From the NCBI GenBank assembly GCA_024405255.1, contig JAKSOY010000016.1, positions 1-36,094 of the forward strand: DNA of 36,094 nt. The letters run 5' to 3'. Source of the stretch: Kiritimatiellia bacterium (GTDB taxonomy: Bacteria > Verrucomicrobiota > Kiritimatiellia > RFP12 > UBA1067). The position numbers were made by a program, and so were the translations under genes. The notes below the pieces were generated by a model, which ran no database searches, had not been told where the DNA came from, and saw nothing but the letters and a program-made list of their open reading frames with translations. This document shows positions 1 to 7,686 of this stretch, piece by piece. Position 1 is the stretch's first letter; each line of letters opens with the position of its first letter.

Positions 1-93
1 TGATTCGATTGGCGCTTGCGGGCGGCATGGGCGAACATGTACGATATCAGTGACTTGGAAAGTCAAGAACTGGTGAAAGTGGTGGCGAGGCAT

Positions 94-2256
94 ATGGATC
101 GTAAATGGTTTGTTTTTGCCGGGCTTGCGCTGGCGAGTGGCGTATTGATGGCGGCCGAGCGGGTTTCGCTTGATCGGGGGTGGTCGTTTGCGCTCAATGG
201 CGGGGCGGTGCAGCAGGTGGATGTGCCGCATGACTGGAGCATCGCCTTCGCGCCGCATGCCGCTTCGCCGAGCGTGGGCCATGGCGGGTTCTACGACGGC
301 GGCGTGGGTGTGTATGAACGCACATTCTCGCTCACGGACGACGATCTGGCCATGCGTGAACTCGAACTCGTTTTCGACGGCGTCTATCGCGACGCCGAGG
401 TGGAGGTGAACGGTATCTTCGCCGGCAAAGGCTCGTTCTACGGTTTCACGGGTTTTTCGATCGCCCTTACGAACGGCCTGGTGCGCGCCGGCGCCAATAC
501 GCTCAAGGTGACGGCGCATACCGAAAACCAGCCGACGTGCCGTTGGTACGCGGGTAGCGGCATCTACCGCCACGTGTGGCTCGTGAAGCATCCGCGCGGG
601 AAGCGCGTGAGCGAGGTCGCCGTCAAGACGGCGCTCGACGGCACGGTGGAGATTTCCGGCCGCGTGGGGGGCTGGTTGATGCGAAAGACCTACAAGGTCG
701 ACAATCCGATTCTCTGGACGCCCGAGACGCCGCATCTCTACACCTTCGACTTCTACGGCGAGAAGCTGAAGGTGGGCATCCGCACGATTGCGTGGGATAT
801 GGACGAGGGATTCTTCCTGAACGGCAAGCCGATCAAACTTCACGGCGCGTGCATCCATGCCGATCATGGACCTTTGGGCGTCGCGTGTTACGACGCGGCG
901 GAAACGCGCAAGGTGCGGCTTCTGAAGCGGGCGGGCTTCAACGCCGTGCGCTTGAGCCACCATCCGTTCAGCTCCGCCTTTCTCGACGCGTGCGACGCCG
1001 AGGGGTTGCTCGTTGAGGCCAACTTCTTCGATGCTTGGCGCGAAGGAAAGGCGAAGTACGACTATGCGCAGGTCTTTACGCGCGACTGGAAGCGTGACCT
1101 CACATGGACTGTCCTCCGCGACCGCAACCATCCCTCGATCATCATGTGGGAAATCGGCAACGAGATCAAGGATGGTCGAATGCAGCTGCGTGCCGCCGAT
1201 ACGGCGGCCTTGGCGAAGACTTGCCGTGCGCTCGATCCGACGCGTCCCGTGACGGGCGCATTCGACAACTGGAGAGGACGGCGGAAGGGCGAGTGGTGGC
1301 GCGGCTTTGCCCCCATCGCGGCCGAACTCGACATCTTCGGCTACAACTATCTGGACGAGCGGATGACCGACCGCTCGCTGCCCGAGCCGGGACGGCTCTG
1401 CGTGTGTACGGAGACGTTCCCCACACGTGTCGTCGAGGTGTGGCGGTGGGTTATGTCCCACAAGACCTGCATCGGCGGCTTCGTGTGGACGGGCATGGAC
1501 CACTACGGAAACGCCTCGATCGGCATGGTCCACTATCCGGAGAAGGAACCCTACTACGGTTTTGAATCTTCCAAGGCGTTCCCCTGGCACGGTACGGCGT
1601 GCGGCGACATCGACATCACAGGCTGGCGCAAGCCCGTCTCGCACCTGCGCGAGACGCTCTGGAACGAGAAGGCGCCCACCTACCTCTGCGTGAACGAGCC
1701 CGAAGGCTGGCGGGGGCACGTCAAGGTCGAGCTCTGGGGCGTGTGGCCGATGCACGAGCACTGGAACTTCGAAGGATGGGAAGGGAAGAACATCGTTGTG
1801 GAAGCCCATTCGCGCGCACCGCGCGTGCGCTTCTCGATCAACGGCAAGGTTTACGCCGAGCGGCCTAATTCGGCGGCGAACGCCTGGCGCACGTACGCGC
1901 CACGGCCCTACACGCCGGGCGAGCTGATGGCGGAAGGCCTCGACGCGAACGGGAAGGTGATCGACCGCGCAATCCTGCGCACGGCCGGTGCGCCGAAGAG
2001 TGTCCGCTTCATCGACGAGGAGACGATCGGCGACTTCACCTGGGTGCGCGCCGAAGTAGTGGATGAAAAGGGCGTACTCTGTCCGTATGCAGCCCAGGAT
2101 GTCACGTTCGAGGGCGACATCGTCTGTACCTGTTCGGGCGACATGAAGGACTGCGTGCCCGCCCCAAGCCGCACCCGCCGCACGTGGCACGGCCGCGCAA
2201 TGGCCATCCGCCGCAATCCGGCGCGCCGTGCCGATACCGCGACTTCCGGCAAGTGA
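94..2256 (+). CDS. GH2 family secreted glycosidase (beta-galactosidase-like)
   Basis: This is a retaining glycoside hydrolase of family GH2, probably releasing beta-galactosyl or related residues in the periplasm or outside the cell. The reading frame is open from position 16, but I choose the ATG at 94 because it starts a clean signal peptide (MDRKWFVFAGLALASGVLMA, then AERVSLDRGW); the product is 720 aa. An N-terminal jelly-roll domain comes first (PHDWSIAF, then a WYAGSGIYRHVWL segment), then a short immunoglobulin-like part, then the TIM barrel. The acid/base is Glu357 in GNEI and the likely nucleophile is Glu440 in CTETF. A C-terminal DUF4982/GH2-C-like beta domain follows (GDMKDCVP, GRAMAI). 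The Ig domain before LWTPETPHLYTF is much shorter than usual. The family call is firm; the substrate is inferred. Confidence 0.88.
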   Translation: MDRKWFVFAGLALASGVLMAAERVSLDRGWSFALNGGAVQQVDVPHDWSIAFAPHAASPSVGHGGFYDGGVGVYERTFSLTDDDLAMRELELVFDGVYRDAEVEVNGIFAGKGSFYGFTGFSIALTNGLVRAGANTLKVTAHTENQPTCRWYAGSGIYRHVWLVKHPRGKRVSEVAVKTALDGTVEISGRVGGWLMRKTYKVDNPILWTPETPHLYTFDFYGEKLKVGIRTIAWDMDEGFFLNGKPIKLHGACIHADHGPLGVACYDAAETRKVRLLKRAGFNAVRLSHHPFSSAFLDACDAEGLLVEANFFDAWREGKAKYDYAQVFTRDWKRDLTWTVLRDRNHPSIIMWEIGNEIKDGRMQLRAADTAALAKTCRALDPTRPVTGAFDNWRGRRKGEWWRGFAPIAAELDIFGYNYLDERMTDRSLPEPGRLCVCTETFPTRVVEVWRWVMSHKTCIGGFVWTGMDHYGNASIGMVHYPEKEPYYGFESSKAFPWHGTACGDIDITGWRKPVSHLRETLWNEKAPTYLCVNEPEGWRGHVKVELWGVWPMHEHWNFEGWEGKNIVVEAHSRAPRVRFSINGKVYAERPNSAANAWRTYAPRPYTPGELMAEGLDANGKVIDRAILRTAGAPKSVRFIDEETIGDFTWVRAEVVDEKGVLCPYAAQDVTFEGDIVCTCSGDMKDCVPAPSRTRRTWHGRAMAIRRNPARRADTATSGK

Positions 2257-2261
2257 GTGTG

Positions 2262-3077
2262 ATGATGCGGGGCAATGCGCGGATACATGCCATTTTGGCG
2301 CGGGATGGGGCCACGGCGGTGATCTTTCGCCGCGGGCCGTCGAAGAAGACGGCTGTCATCGGATGGAATCTGAAGGACGACTCATTCAAGGTCGGGCAGT
2401 GGTTTTACGGCAGTTTCTATCCCTATCGTTGCGACCTTTCGCCGGATGGTCGACACCTCGTCTATTTTGCGGCGAAATACGGACGGAACAGCTGGACGGC
2501 GGTTTCAAGAGCGCCCTATCTGAAGGCGTTGGCGCTTTGGTTCAACGGCAGCGGATGGAATGGCGGCGGACTGTTCGTGGATAATCGGCGACTGGCGCTG
2601 AATCATCCGCCGAGCTCGCACGGATCGGCGGTACGCGTGGGAACGTGCGCATTCCAGGAAGTGCCGCCGCCGCCGGATTCCTGCAAGGGCTGGGGATATG
2701 CAGGGGAATGTCCTATGGTCTACGTGCCGCGGTTGTTGCGAGACGGCTGGACGATGCTGAGTGAAGACTGCGAAGGGTGGTTGTTCGAGAAGCCCTTGGC
2801 GAAAGGACTGAAATTGCGGAAGTGGTTTGTGGCCGGACGGCCCGGCCCCAATCACGGATGCTATTGGGAGCGGCATGCGGTGGTGGACGCGACGGACAAA
2901 ACGACGGTTGACGGAACGAACTGGAGTTGGGCCGATTACGATCGTTCGCGCAAACGCGTCGTTCTGGCCGAGGGAGGCGTCCTCTCCGAACTGCGCATCA
3001 CGGGCGAAGGCCTGAAACAGGCGCCGCTTCGAGATTTTAACGTCATGAAGTCCGAACGATTGAAGGCCCCCTATTGA
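2262..3077 (+). CDS. Conserved hypothetical protein, soluble
   Basis: A protein of about 271 aa resembling a family of bacterial hypothetical proteins that I remember only by its sequence style (RIHAILARDG, RRGPSKKTAVIGWNL, CDLSPDGRHLVYFAAKYG, TWTAVSRAPYLKALALW). I know of no established function. The DLSPDG and YFA segments resemble beta-propeller blades. No signal peptide or membrane segment is seen. The frame stays open upstream to 2184 inside the GH2 gene. Likely starts are GTG at 2253, which overlaps the GH2 stop codon, or ATG at 2262 or 2265. The close overlap suggests co-transcription with the GH2 gene. Its 3' end overlaps the end of the convergent downstream gene by 7 bases. Confidence 0.72.
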   Translation: MMRGNARIHAILARDGATAVIFRRGPSKKTAVIGWNLKDDSFKVGQWFYGSFYPYRCDLSPDGRHLVYFAAKYGRNSWTAVSRAPYLKALALWFNGSGWNGGGLFVDNRRLALNHPPSSHGSAVRVGTCAFQEVPPPPDSCKGWGYAGECPMVYVPRLLRDGWTMLSEDCEGWLFEKPLAKGLKLRKWFVAGRPGPNHGCYWERHAVVDATDKTTVDGTNWSWADYDRSRKRVVLAEGGVLSELRITGEGLKQAPLRDFNVMKSERLKAPY

Positions 3078-5431
3078 TTGCCGTGTCTCACCCACGCGTC
3101 TCTCGCGGGGATTGTGTGGCCTTCGGGAGTACGCCAGGGGGTGGGGCCGAAATTGACGGTGACTTCGGTGCCGTTTGCGAAGCGGGTGCGTTGGACGGTA
3201 CGGTCGGGGGTGAGGATTTGATGGTCGGTCATTTCGCTGTAGCCGGTCACACGGGCGATGGGTGAGGTGCGGCGGTAGCTCTTCACGAACTTTTCGCGGT
3301 CTGCCTGCCATTGGGCGCCATTGAACATGAACATGCCCATGGTGCCGTAGAGCATGTTGAAGAGGTCGCGCTTCTCCCAGAGTTCGGGGAGCTTGTTGTT
3401 GTAGTCGCCCCAATACCAGTGGGCGCACACGCACTCGTGGTAGACGAGTTCCCAAAGCGGCAGACGGTATTTTTCACCCACTTGATATTTCACCACGCGT
3501 GCGGGGGCGTTTGTCCAGATCTGATGGATGTTGCGTCCGCTGTTCGGTACGCGGTAGAAGACGAGCGAGAGCATCCCTTCGAAATAGTCGCAGAAGGGAA
3601 CGCTGGCGTCGTGTCCCGTTTCACTGCCCACGACGAGACCGAATTCGTCGCCGAGAAGCCGCAGCAATTCCATCTTCGCCTCGCGGCTGTCCGTGCGCGT
3701 CATTGGATGGGCGGGATTGTAGCAGGTCTGCCAGGGGGCGGCGACTGTCGTATCGACGAAACGCGTGTTGAAGGGTTTCGTGGCAAGATCGTGTTTCACG
3801 TTTCGTCGCTCGTGGGCGGGGGCGCAGCGGTCGCACATCATCGCGCAATGGGTCCAGGTGCCGTCCTTCGTCTTCACGCCCCAAGCGTGGCGCCAGTCAT
3901 TCGAATTGGCGCTGTTCCAGATGACGTCCTTCGGCCAGGCCGACGTGTTGGGACCGCTCGTCCAGCCGAGCGCCTTGAGTTGTTCGGGACGATAGATGTC
4001 CTGATAGACGTCATAGCGGCTGACGAGCAGTTTGGGATTGGCGGCGATGGCCTTCACTTCGGCGGGCGAACCGTCGCCGCTCCAAAGGAAACGGTCGATG
4101 CCGGCGGCGACAAGATTCGAAACGACGGCAAGCTTGTCCTTGTCCCAGCACCAGATGTTCACGGCGCCGAGCAGACGATCGACATTCGGCCGCTCCTTCG
4201 CCTTTTCGGCGAAGCTCTTGAAGCGGCCGCTGTCTTGGGCCCAGCGGCGGTAGCGTTTGCACATCGCCACATATCCGCCCCTCTCGAAAAAGACGAAGCG
4301 GACGCGGCGCGGGTAGCCGAACAGATGTTTCTGGTCATGCCACTCGGGGGCGGCCGTGTAGAGGCCGTTCCGGCCGCGCGTGAAGGCGACGGCGGCGTCA
4401 TCCGCCGTTTCGATGAGCCCCATGTAGCCGGCACCGGAAGCGTCTTCCGTCACGCCGTAGAAGCTCATGCAGAGACCGTGTCCGGAGTAGGTTACAAGCG
4501 GACTCGGCAGGTCGTCCGGTTCGTCGACGGGATAGCTGATGCCTTCGTTCATCGGCACGATGAGGCGGTCGCCGCGGCGCGTGGTGAACGCGGCGGGGAA
4601 GTTGAGGGCGGCGGACATGGCGCCTTCGCCCGAGACGGTGACGAGGAGTTCGGGACGATCCGCCGCGAGGGCGAAGGCGGCCTCGTAGGTGCGGAGCGTT
4701 TCGGGGTCGAAGAGGGTGAGGCGGAGTGTTTGGGCGTCCTTCACGGCACGCGCAACGGGGGGTGCGCCGACGGCGTTTTCGGTCGTCCAGGTGCGTCCCG
4801 TACGGCGGTCGGTAACGGCGAAACGCGTTCCTTCGCGGAAGAAGGTGAAGGAAAGGGCGGGCGAAGTGAGTGTGAGCTGGGCGGGAACGTCGCGCACAGC
4901 GGGGGCGCGGTTCTCGAGGGTGTCGAGCCGAAGGTTTTCGATGGTCACGCCCGAACGTCCGCCCCCTGTGACGCGGGGTTCGATCGTGGCGGTGCCCGCC
5001 GGGACCATGAAGGTGATCTCATTCGGTTCTCCGGGTTTCACATACCGTGCGCCGTAGGTCCAGCGGAGCACTTCGCCCTTGTCGTTCCGCAGGATGACGT
5101 TGAGCGAGTAGAGACAGGCCTCGGGAACATCGGGCAGGGCCTTTGAGGTACAGGACCAGCGGAATGTGTCGCCTGGTCGCACGGGAATGCATCCGCCACC
5201 ATCCACGCACCAGTCCGTGATGGCATCGTGTCGTACGGTGAACGCGCCGCGAGTGGCGTCGGAAAGTTGCACGGCGCCGGTCGTACGCGACCACGCCTTC
5301 GGCTTCTCGATCGTCCAGGAGGCACTTGCCGCCCCGCACCAGGCACACAACACGAGGGGCGTCATTTTGAGAAAAGGCACCACGTTTTCGCAAAGGCTGA
5401 AGAATCGGAAGGTCGAATCGGTAGAGCGCAT
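3071..5431 (-). CDS. GH129/GH101-like alpha-N-acetylgalactosaminidase, secreted
   Basis: A protein of 786 aa with a signal-like segment near residues 22-37 (KMTPLVLCAWCGAASA), so it is probably exported. An N-terminal beta-sandwich region (about 38-180) and a galactose-mutarotase-like region precede a TIM barrel with WCWDKD, DRFLWSGDG and LVSRYDVYQD. The pair Asp560 (FVDTT) and Glu604 (VGSETG) lies 44 residues apart. As I remember it, the catalytic Asp/Glu pair of bifidobacterial GH129 (D435/E478) is 43 apart, so I assign a GH129/GH101-clan enzyme acting on alpha-GalNAc of mucin-type O-glycans. The start is well fixed: AAGGAG lies at 5441-5446 on the minus strand, 9 bases before ATG. Other distant families of this clan (for example DUF5696 proteins) are the main alternative. 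Confidence 0.7.
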   Translation of the reverse strand: MRSTDSTFRFFSLCENVVPFLKMTPLVLCAWCGAASASWTIEKPKAWSRTTGAVQLSDATRGAFTVRHDAITDWCVDGGGCIPVRPGDTFRWSCTSKALPDVPEACLYSLNVILRNDKGEVLRWTYGARYVKPGEPNEITFMVPAGTATIEPRVTGGGRSGVTIENLRLDTLENRAPAVRDVPAQLTLTSPALSFTFFREGTRFAVTDRRTGRTWTTENAVGAPPVARAVKDAQTLRLTLFDPETLRTYEAAFALAADRPELLVTVSGEGAMSAALNFPAAFTTRRGDRLIVPMNEGISYPVDEPDDLPSPLVTYSGHGLCMSFYGVTEDASGAGYMGLIETADDAAVAFTRGRNGLYTAAPEWHDQKHLFGYPRRVRFVFFERGGYVAMCKRYRRWAQDSGRFKSFAEKAKERPNVDRLLGAVNIWCWDKDKLAVVSNLVAAGIDRFLWSGDGSPAEVKAIAANPKLLVSRYDVYQDIYRPEQLKALGWTSGPNTSAWPKDVIWNSANSNDWRHAWGVKTKDGTWTHCAMMCDRCAPAHERRNVKHDLATKPFNTRFVDTTVAAPWQTCYNPAHPMTRTDSREAKMELLRLLGDEFGLVVGSETGHDASVPFCDYFEGMLSLVFYRVPNSGRNIHQIWTNAPARVVKYQVGEKYRLPLWELVYHECVCAHWYWGDYNNKLPELWEKRDLFNMLYGTMGMFMFNGAQWQADREKFVKSYRRTSPIARVTGYSEMTDHQILTPDRTVQRTRFANGTEVTVNFGPTPWRTPEGHTIPARDAWVRHGNQ

Positions 5432-5457
5432 GGCTAAAATCTCCTTGAGATGCTAAT

Positions 5458-5486
5458 AGAGTACACGATTGTGTGGACGCGGTCAA
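5458..5486 (-). promoter_or_regulatory. Sigma70-type promoter for the GH129-like gene
   Basis: Read on the minus strand, TTGACC (5481-5486) is followed by a 17-base spacer and TACTCT (5458-5463), about 27 bases before the start codon and upstream of the AAGGAG site. It runs divergently from the promoter at 5496-5524. Confidence 0.55.
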
Positions 5487-5495
5487 GGATAATGG

Positions 5496-5524
5496 TTGAA
5501 CGGGCGATGATTTTGTGATACAAT
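5496..5524 (+). promoter_or_regulatory. Sigma70-type promoter for the AAA ATPase gene
   Basis: TTGAAC (5496-5501), a 17-base spacer and TACAAT (5519-5524) give near-consensus geometry. The predicted transcription start falls inside the large hairpin at 5527-5561. Confidence 0.65.
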
Positions 5525-5526
5525 GT

Positions 5527-5561
5527 CCAGCAACCGTCGTTTCGGAAACGGTGGTTGCTGG
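5527..5561 (+). repeat. Long inverted repeat in the 5' leader of the AAA ATPase gene
   Basis: CCAGCAACCGTCGTTTC faces GGAAACGGTGGTTGCTGG, giving a stem of about 17 base pairs with two mismatches or wobbles and almost no loop. It begins just after the -10 box, and its right arm overlaps the GGAG (5560-5563) that serves the ATG at 5570. It could act as an operator, as an RNA hairpin hiding the ribosome site, or as a recognition site for the encoded protein. Confidence 0.7.
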
Positions 5562-5569
5562 AGAACGGG

Positions 5570-6886
5570 ATGAAATTCTTTGATCGAGAAGATAAAATCG
5601 AGAAGTTACGGACGATTCGGGAAAAGAGTCGGACGGAGTCCCAGTTTACCGTGTTGACAGGTCGCCGGCGCGTCGGAAAGACGGAACTGGTGAAGCGTGC
5701 GTTGGGAGACGAGGCGTTTGTCTATCTGTTCGTTTCGCGCAAGAGCGAGGTTGATCTGGTCGAGGGGTTTGTCGAAGAGACGAATCGCGTTTTCCCCGAA
5801 GCGCTGTCGGGCGAAATTCGGACGCTGTCGGGCTTTTTCAAGGAACTTTTCAAGTTGGCGTCCACGCGTGCGATCACCGTGTTCATCGATGAATTTCAAG
5901 AGTTTCGCAAAGTCAACACCTCGACGTTCAGCATCTTGCAGGAACTTTGGGATCGTAACCACGACCGAATCAAATTGAACTTGGTTGTCTGCGGGTCGAT
6001 CAATACGCTCATGAACAAGATCTTCTTCGGGCGGAAAGAACCGCTCTATGGACGACAGACGGCGTTTGTGAGGCTGGAGCCGTTTTCAACGTCTGTTCTC
6101 AAGGAGATTCTGCGTTTCCATAAGAAGAATTTCGCGCCCGAGGACCTGCTGGCGCTTTGGGCGCTGACAGGGGGTGTTGCCAAGTATGTGGCGCTCCTGA
6201 TGGATGCCGGAGCGACCGATCTTGATGCGATGCTGAAAGTGGTGCTAGATGAAGATTCCTTCTTTCTGGAGGAGGGACGCATTCTGCTTGGAGACGAATT
6301 CGGAAAAGATTATTCGGTCTACTTTTCGATTCTTTCCGCCATCGCCCGCGGCGTGACGTCGCGGAATGATATCGAACAGGTCGTCGGGCGGCAGATCGGC
6401 GGTTATCTCACCCGCCTCGAAGACGACTATCATCTTGTGTCCAAGCGGGTGCCGTTCGGTGCGAAGACGATGCGGCTCGTCCGTTATCAGATCGACGATT
6501 CCTTCTACCGGTTTTGGTTCCGTTTTATCTTCAAGTACGAACAGATGGTGCAGATGAAGTCGTTTACACTTCTACGGAAACTGGTCAAGCGCGATTATCC
6601 GGCCTTCAGCGGTTTCGCGCTGGAAAGCTTCTTTCGCCTGCGTTCTGCCGAGTCGGGGTGTTGGACGAAACTTGGCAACTGGTGGGATCGGAAGGGTGAA
6701 AACGAAATCGATCTCATCGCTGAAAATGAATTGGACGGGCAACTTCTCGTCGCGGAGATCAAGCGTGAGAAACGGCGAATCGACCTTGAGGGTTTGCGCA
6801 ACAAGTTTGCCGTCTTTGCGAAGACGCGTGGTAAAGGGGATGTCCCCGATCCAAAGTTCATTGCCTTGTCGCTTGAAGACATATAG
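5570..6886 (+). CDS. AAA ATPase with C-terminal PD-(D/E)XK nuclease-like domain (DUF234 type)
   Basis: A 438-aa member of the archaeal-type ATPase group common in bacteria and archaea. Walker A is residues 31-38 (GRRRVGKT), Walker B is VFIDE with Asp107 and Glu108, and a winged-helix region follows. The C-terminal domain shows Asp381 (EIDLI) and Glu396-x-Lys398 (AEIKRE), the pattern of a restriction-like nuclease. These proteins are often numerous in one genome and their role is not settled; DNA binding or cleavage, mobile-element or defence roles have been suggested. An alternative TTG start at 5555 lies inside the hairpin; ATG 5570 with GGAG at 5560-5563 fits better. It interrupts an otherwise sugar-degrading block. 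Confidence 0.85.
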   Translation: MKFFDREDKIEKLRTIREKSRTESQFTVLTGRRRVGKTELVKRALGDEAFVYLFVSRKSEVDLVEGFVEETNRVFPEALSGEIRTLSGFFKELFKLASTRAITVFIDEFQEFRKVNTSTFSILQELWDRNHDRIKLNLVVCGSINTLMNKIFFGRKEPLYGRQTAFVRLEPFSTSVLKEILRFHKKNFAPEDLLALWALTGGVAKYVALLMDAGATDLDAMLKVVLDEDSFFLEEGRILLGDEFGKDYSVYFSILSAIARGVTSRNDIEQVVGRQIGGYLTRLEDDYHLVSKRVPFGAKTMRLVRYQIDDSFYRFWFRFIFKYEQMVQMKSFTLLRKLVKRDYPAFSGFALESFFRLRSAESGCWTKLGNWWDRKGENEIDLIAENELDGQLLVAEIKREKRRIDLEGLRNKFAVFAKTRGKGDVPDPKFIALSLEDI

Positions 6887-6939
6887 GGCCCAGTGCCGAA
6901 TTAAAGAGTCGTTGAACGGTTGAAAAAGGAGAATTTGGT

Positions 6940-7623
6940 ATGAGTTGCAAGTTGTTGAGTTTGGCTGTGGTGGCGTTGGCCATTGGAACATCGGTCGCGA
7001 CGGAGGAGCGATCGGAAAGTGCGAAGTGCGTCGTACAACAGTCTCGTGCTGCGGAAGTGACGCTTGTCGAGCGGGGAAAAGCGGCCACGCGCGCCGTCGT
7101 CATTCCGCAGACGGCGTCGCCGGTGGAACGCCATGCGGCCGAGGAGCTGGTCTCGTTCCTCGAGCAGACGACGGGGGTGAAGTTGCCGGTCGTGACCGAT
7201 GCGGCCGCGTTGCCGGCCGGAGCGATCCTCGTGGGCGAGACGAAGTATTCGGTGGCGCTTGTCGGCGATCCCGCGTTCAATCCCGCGAAGCTCGGCGACG
7301 ACGGCTTCCGGATTGCGGTGCGCGACGGAAAGGTCGTGCTCTTCGGCTCGAAGAAGCGCGGCGCGCTCTTTGCCGTCTACGAGCTTTTGGAGCGGTTCGC
7401 CGGCTGCCGTTGGTATTCCTCGTGGCATTCGGTGATCCCGAAGCGCGACCGTGTTTCGCTGCCGGCGAATTTCGACGACACCCAAACGCCGGCCTTCATG
7501 ATGCGCCAGCCGCATTTCTTCGACATGGACCACCATCACGAGTTTGCTGTCCGCAACAAGGTCAACGGCTTCAATGCGAATGGCAAACCCGTCGACGCGA
7601 AACTCGGCGGCGAAACGGCCTAA
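6940..7623 (+). CDS. Truncated GH67N/DUF4838-type secreted protein
   Basis: A 227-aa product with a signal peptide (LLSLAVVALAIGTSVA) and a good ribosome site (AAAAAGGAG shortly before the ATG). Residues about 40-150 match the small alpha-glucuronidase-like N-terminal domain (GH67N): VIPQTASPVERHAAEEL, GAILVGET, DGFRIAVRDGKVVLFGSKKRGALFAVYELLE, and then CRWYSSWHSVIPKRD. In DUF4838 and related glycosidases this domain is followed by a barrel of several hundred residues. Here the frame stops soon after RNKVNGFN, where the barrel should begin. I read it as a 3'-deleted remnant, though a stand-alone domain cannot be excluded. Confidence 0.7.
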   Translation: MSCKLLSLAVVALAIGTSVATEERSESAKCVVQQSRAAEVTLVERGKAATRAVVIPQTASPVERHAAEELVSFLEQTTGVKLPVVTDAAALPAGAILVGETKYSVALVGDPAFNPAKLGDDGFRIAVRDGKVVLFGSKKRGALFAVYELLERFAGCRWYSSWHSVIPKRDRVSLPANFDDTQTPAFMMRQPHFFDMDHHHEFAVRNKVNGFNANGKPVDAKLGGETA

Positions 7624-7686
7624 GGCGTGTGGATGGGTTCATAAGGCTTTCTGTTCACCAATCTAATTCAAAAAGGAATAAGAAAA

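Noticed and set aside
3..53. Possible C-terminus of an upstream protein (ending GGMGEHVRYQ)
   Set aside because: Only 16 codons are visible, too short to support a gene call, although an upstream gene ending here is plausible.
3311..5146. Plus-strand open frame of about 611 codons
   Set aside because: Antisense to the GH129-like gene, which has the signal peptide, ribosome site, promoter and catalytic residues.
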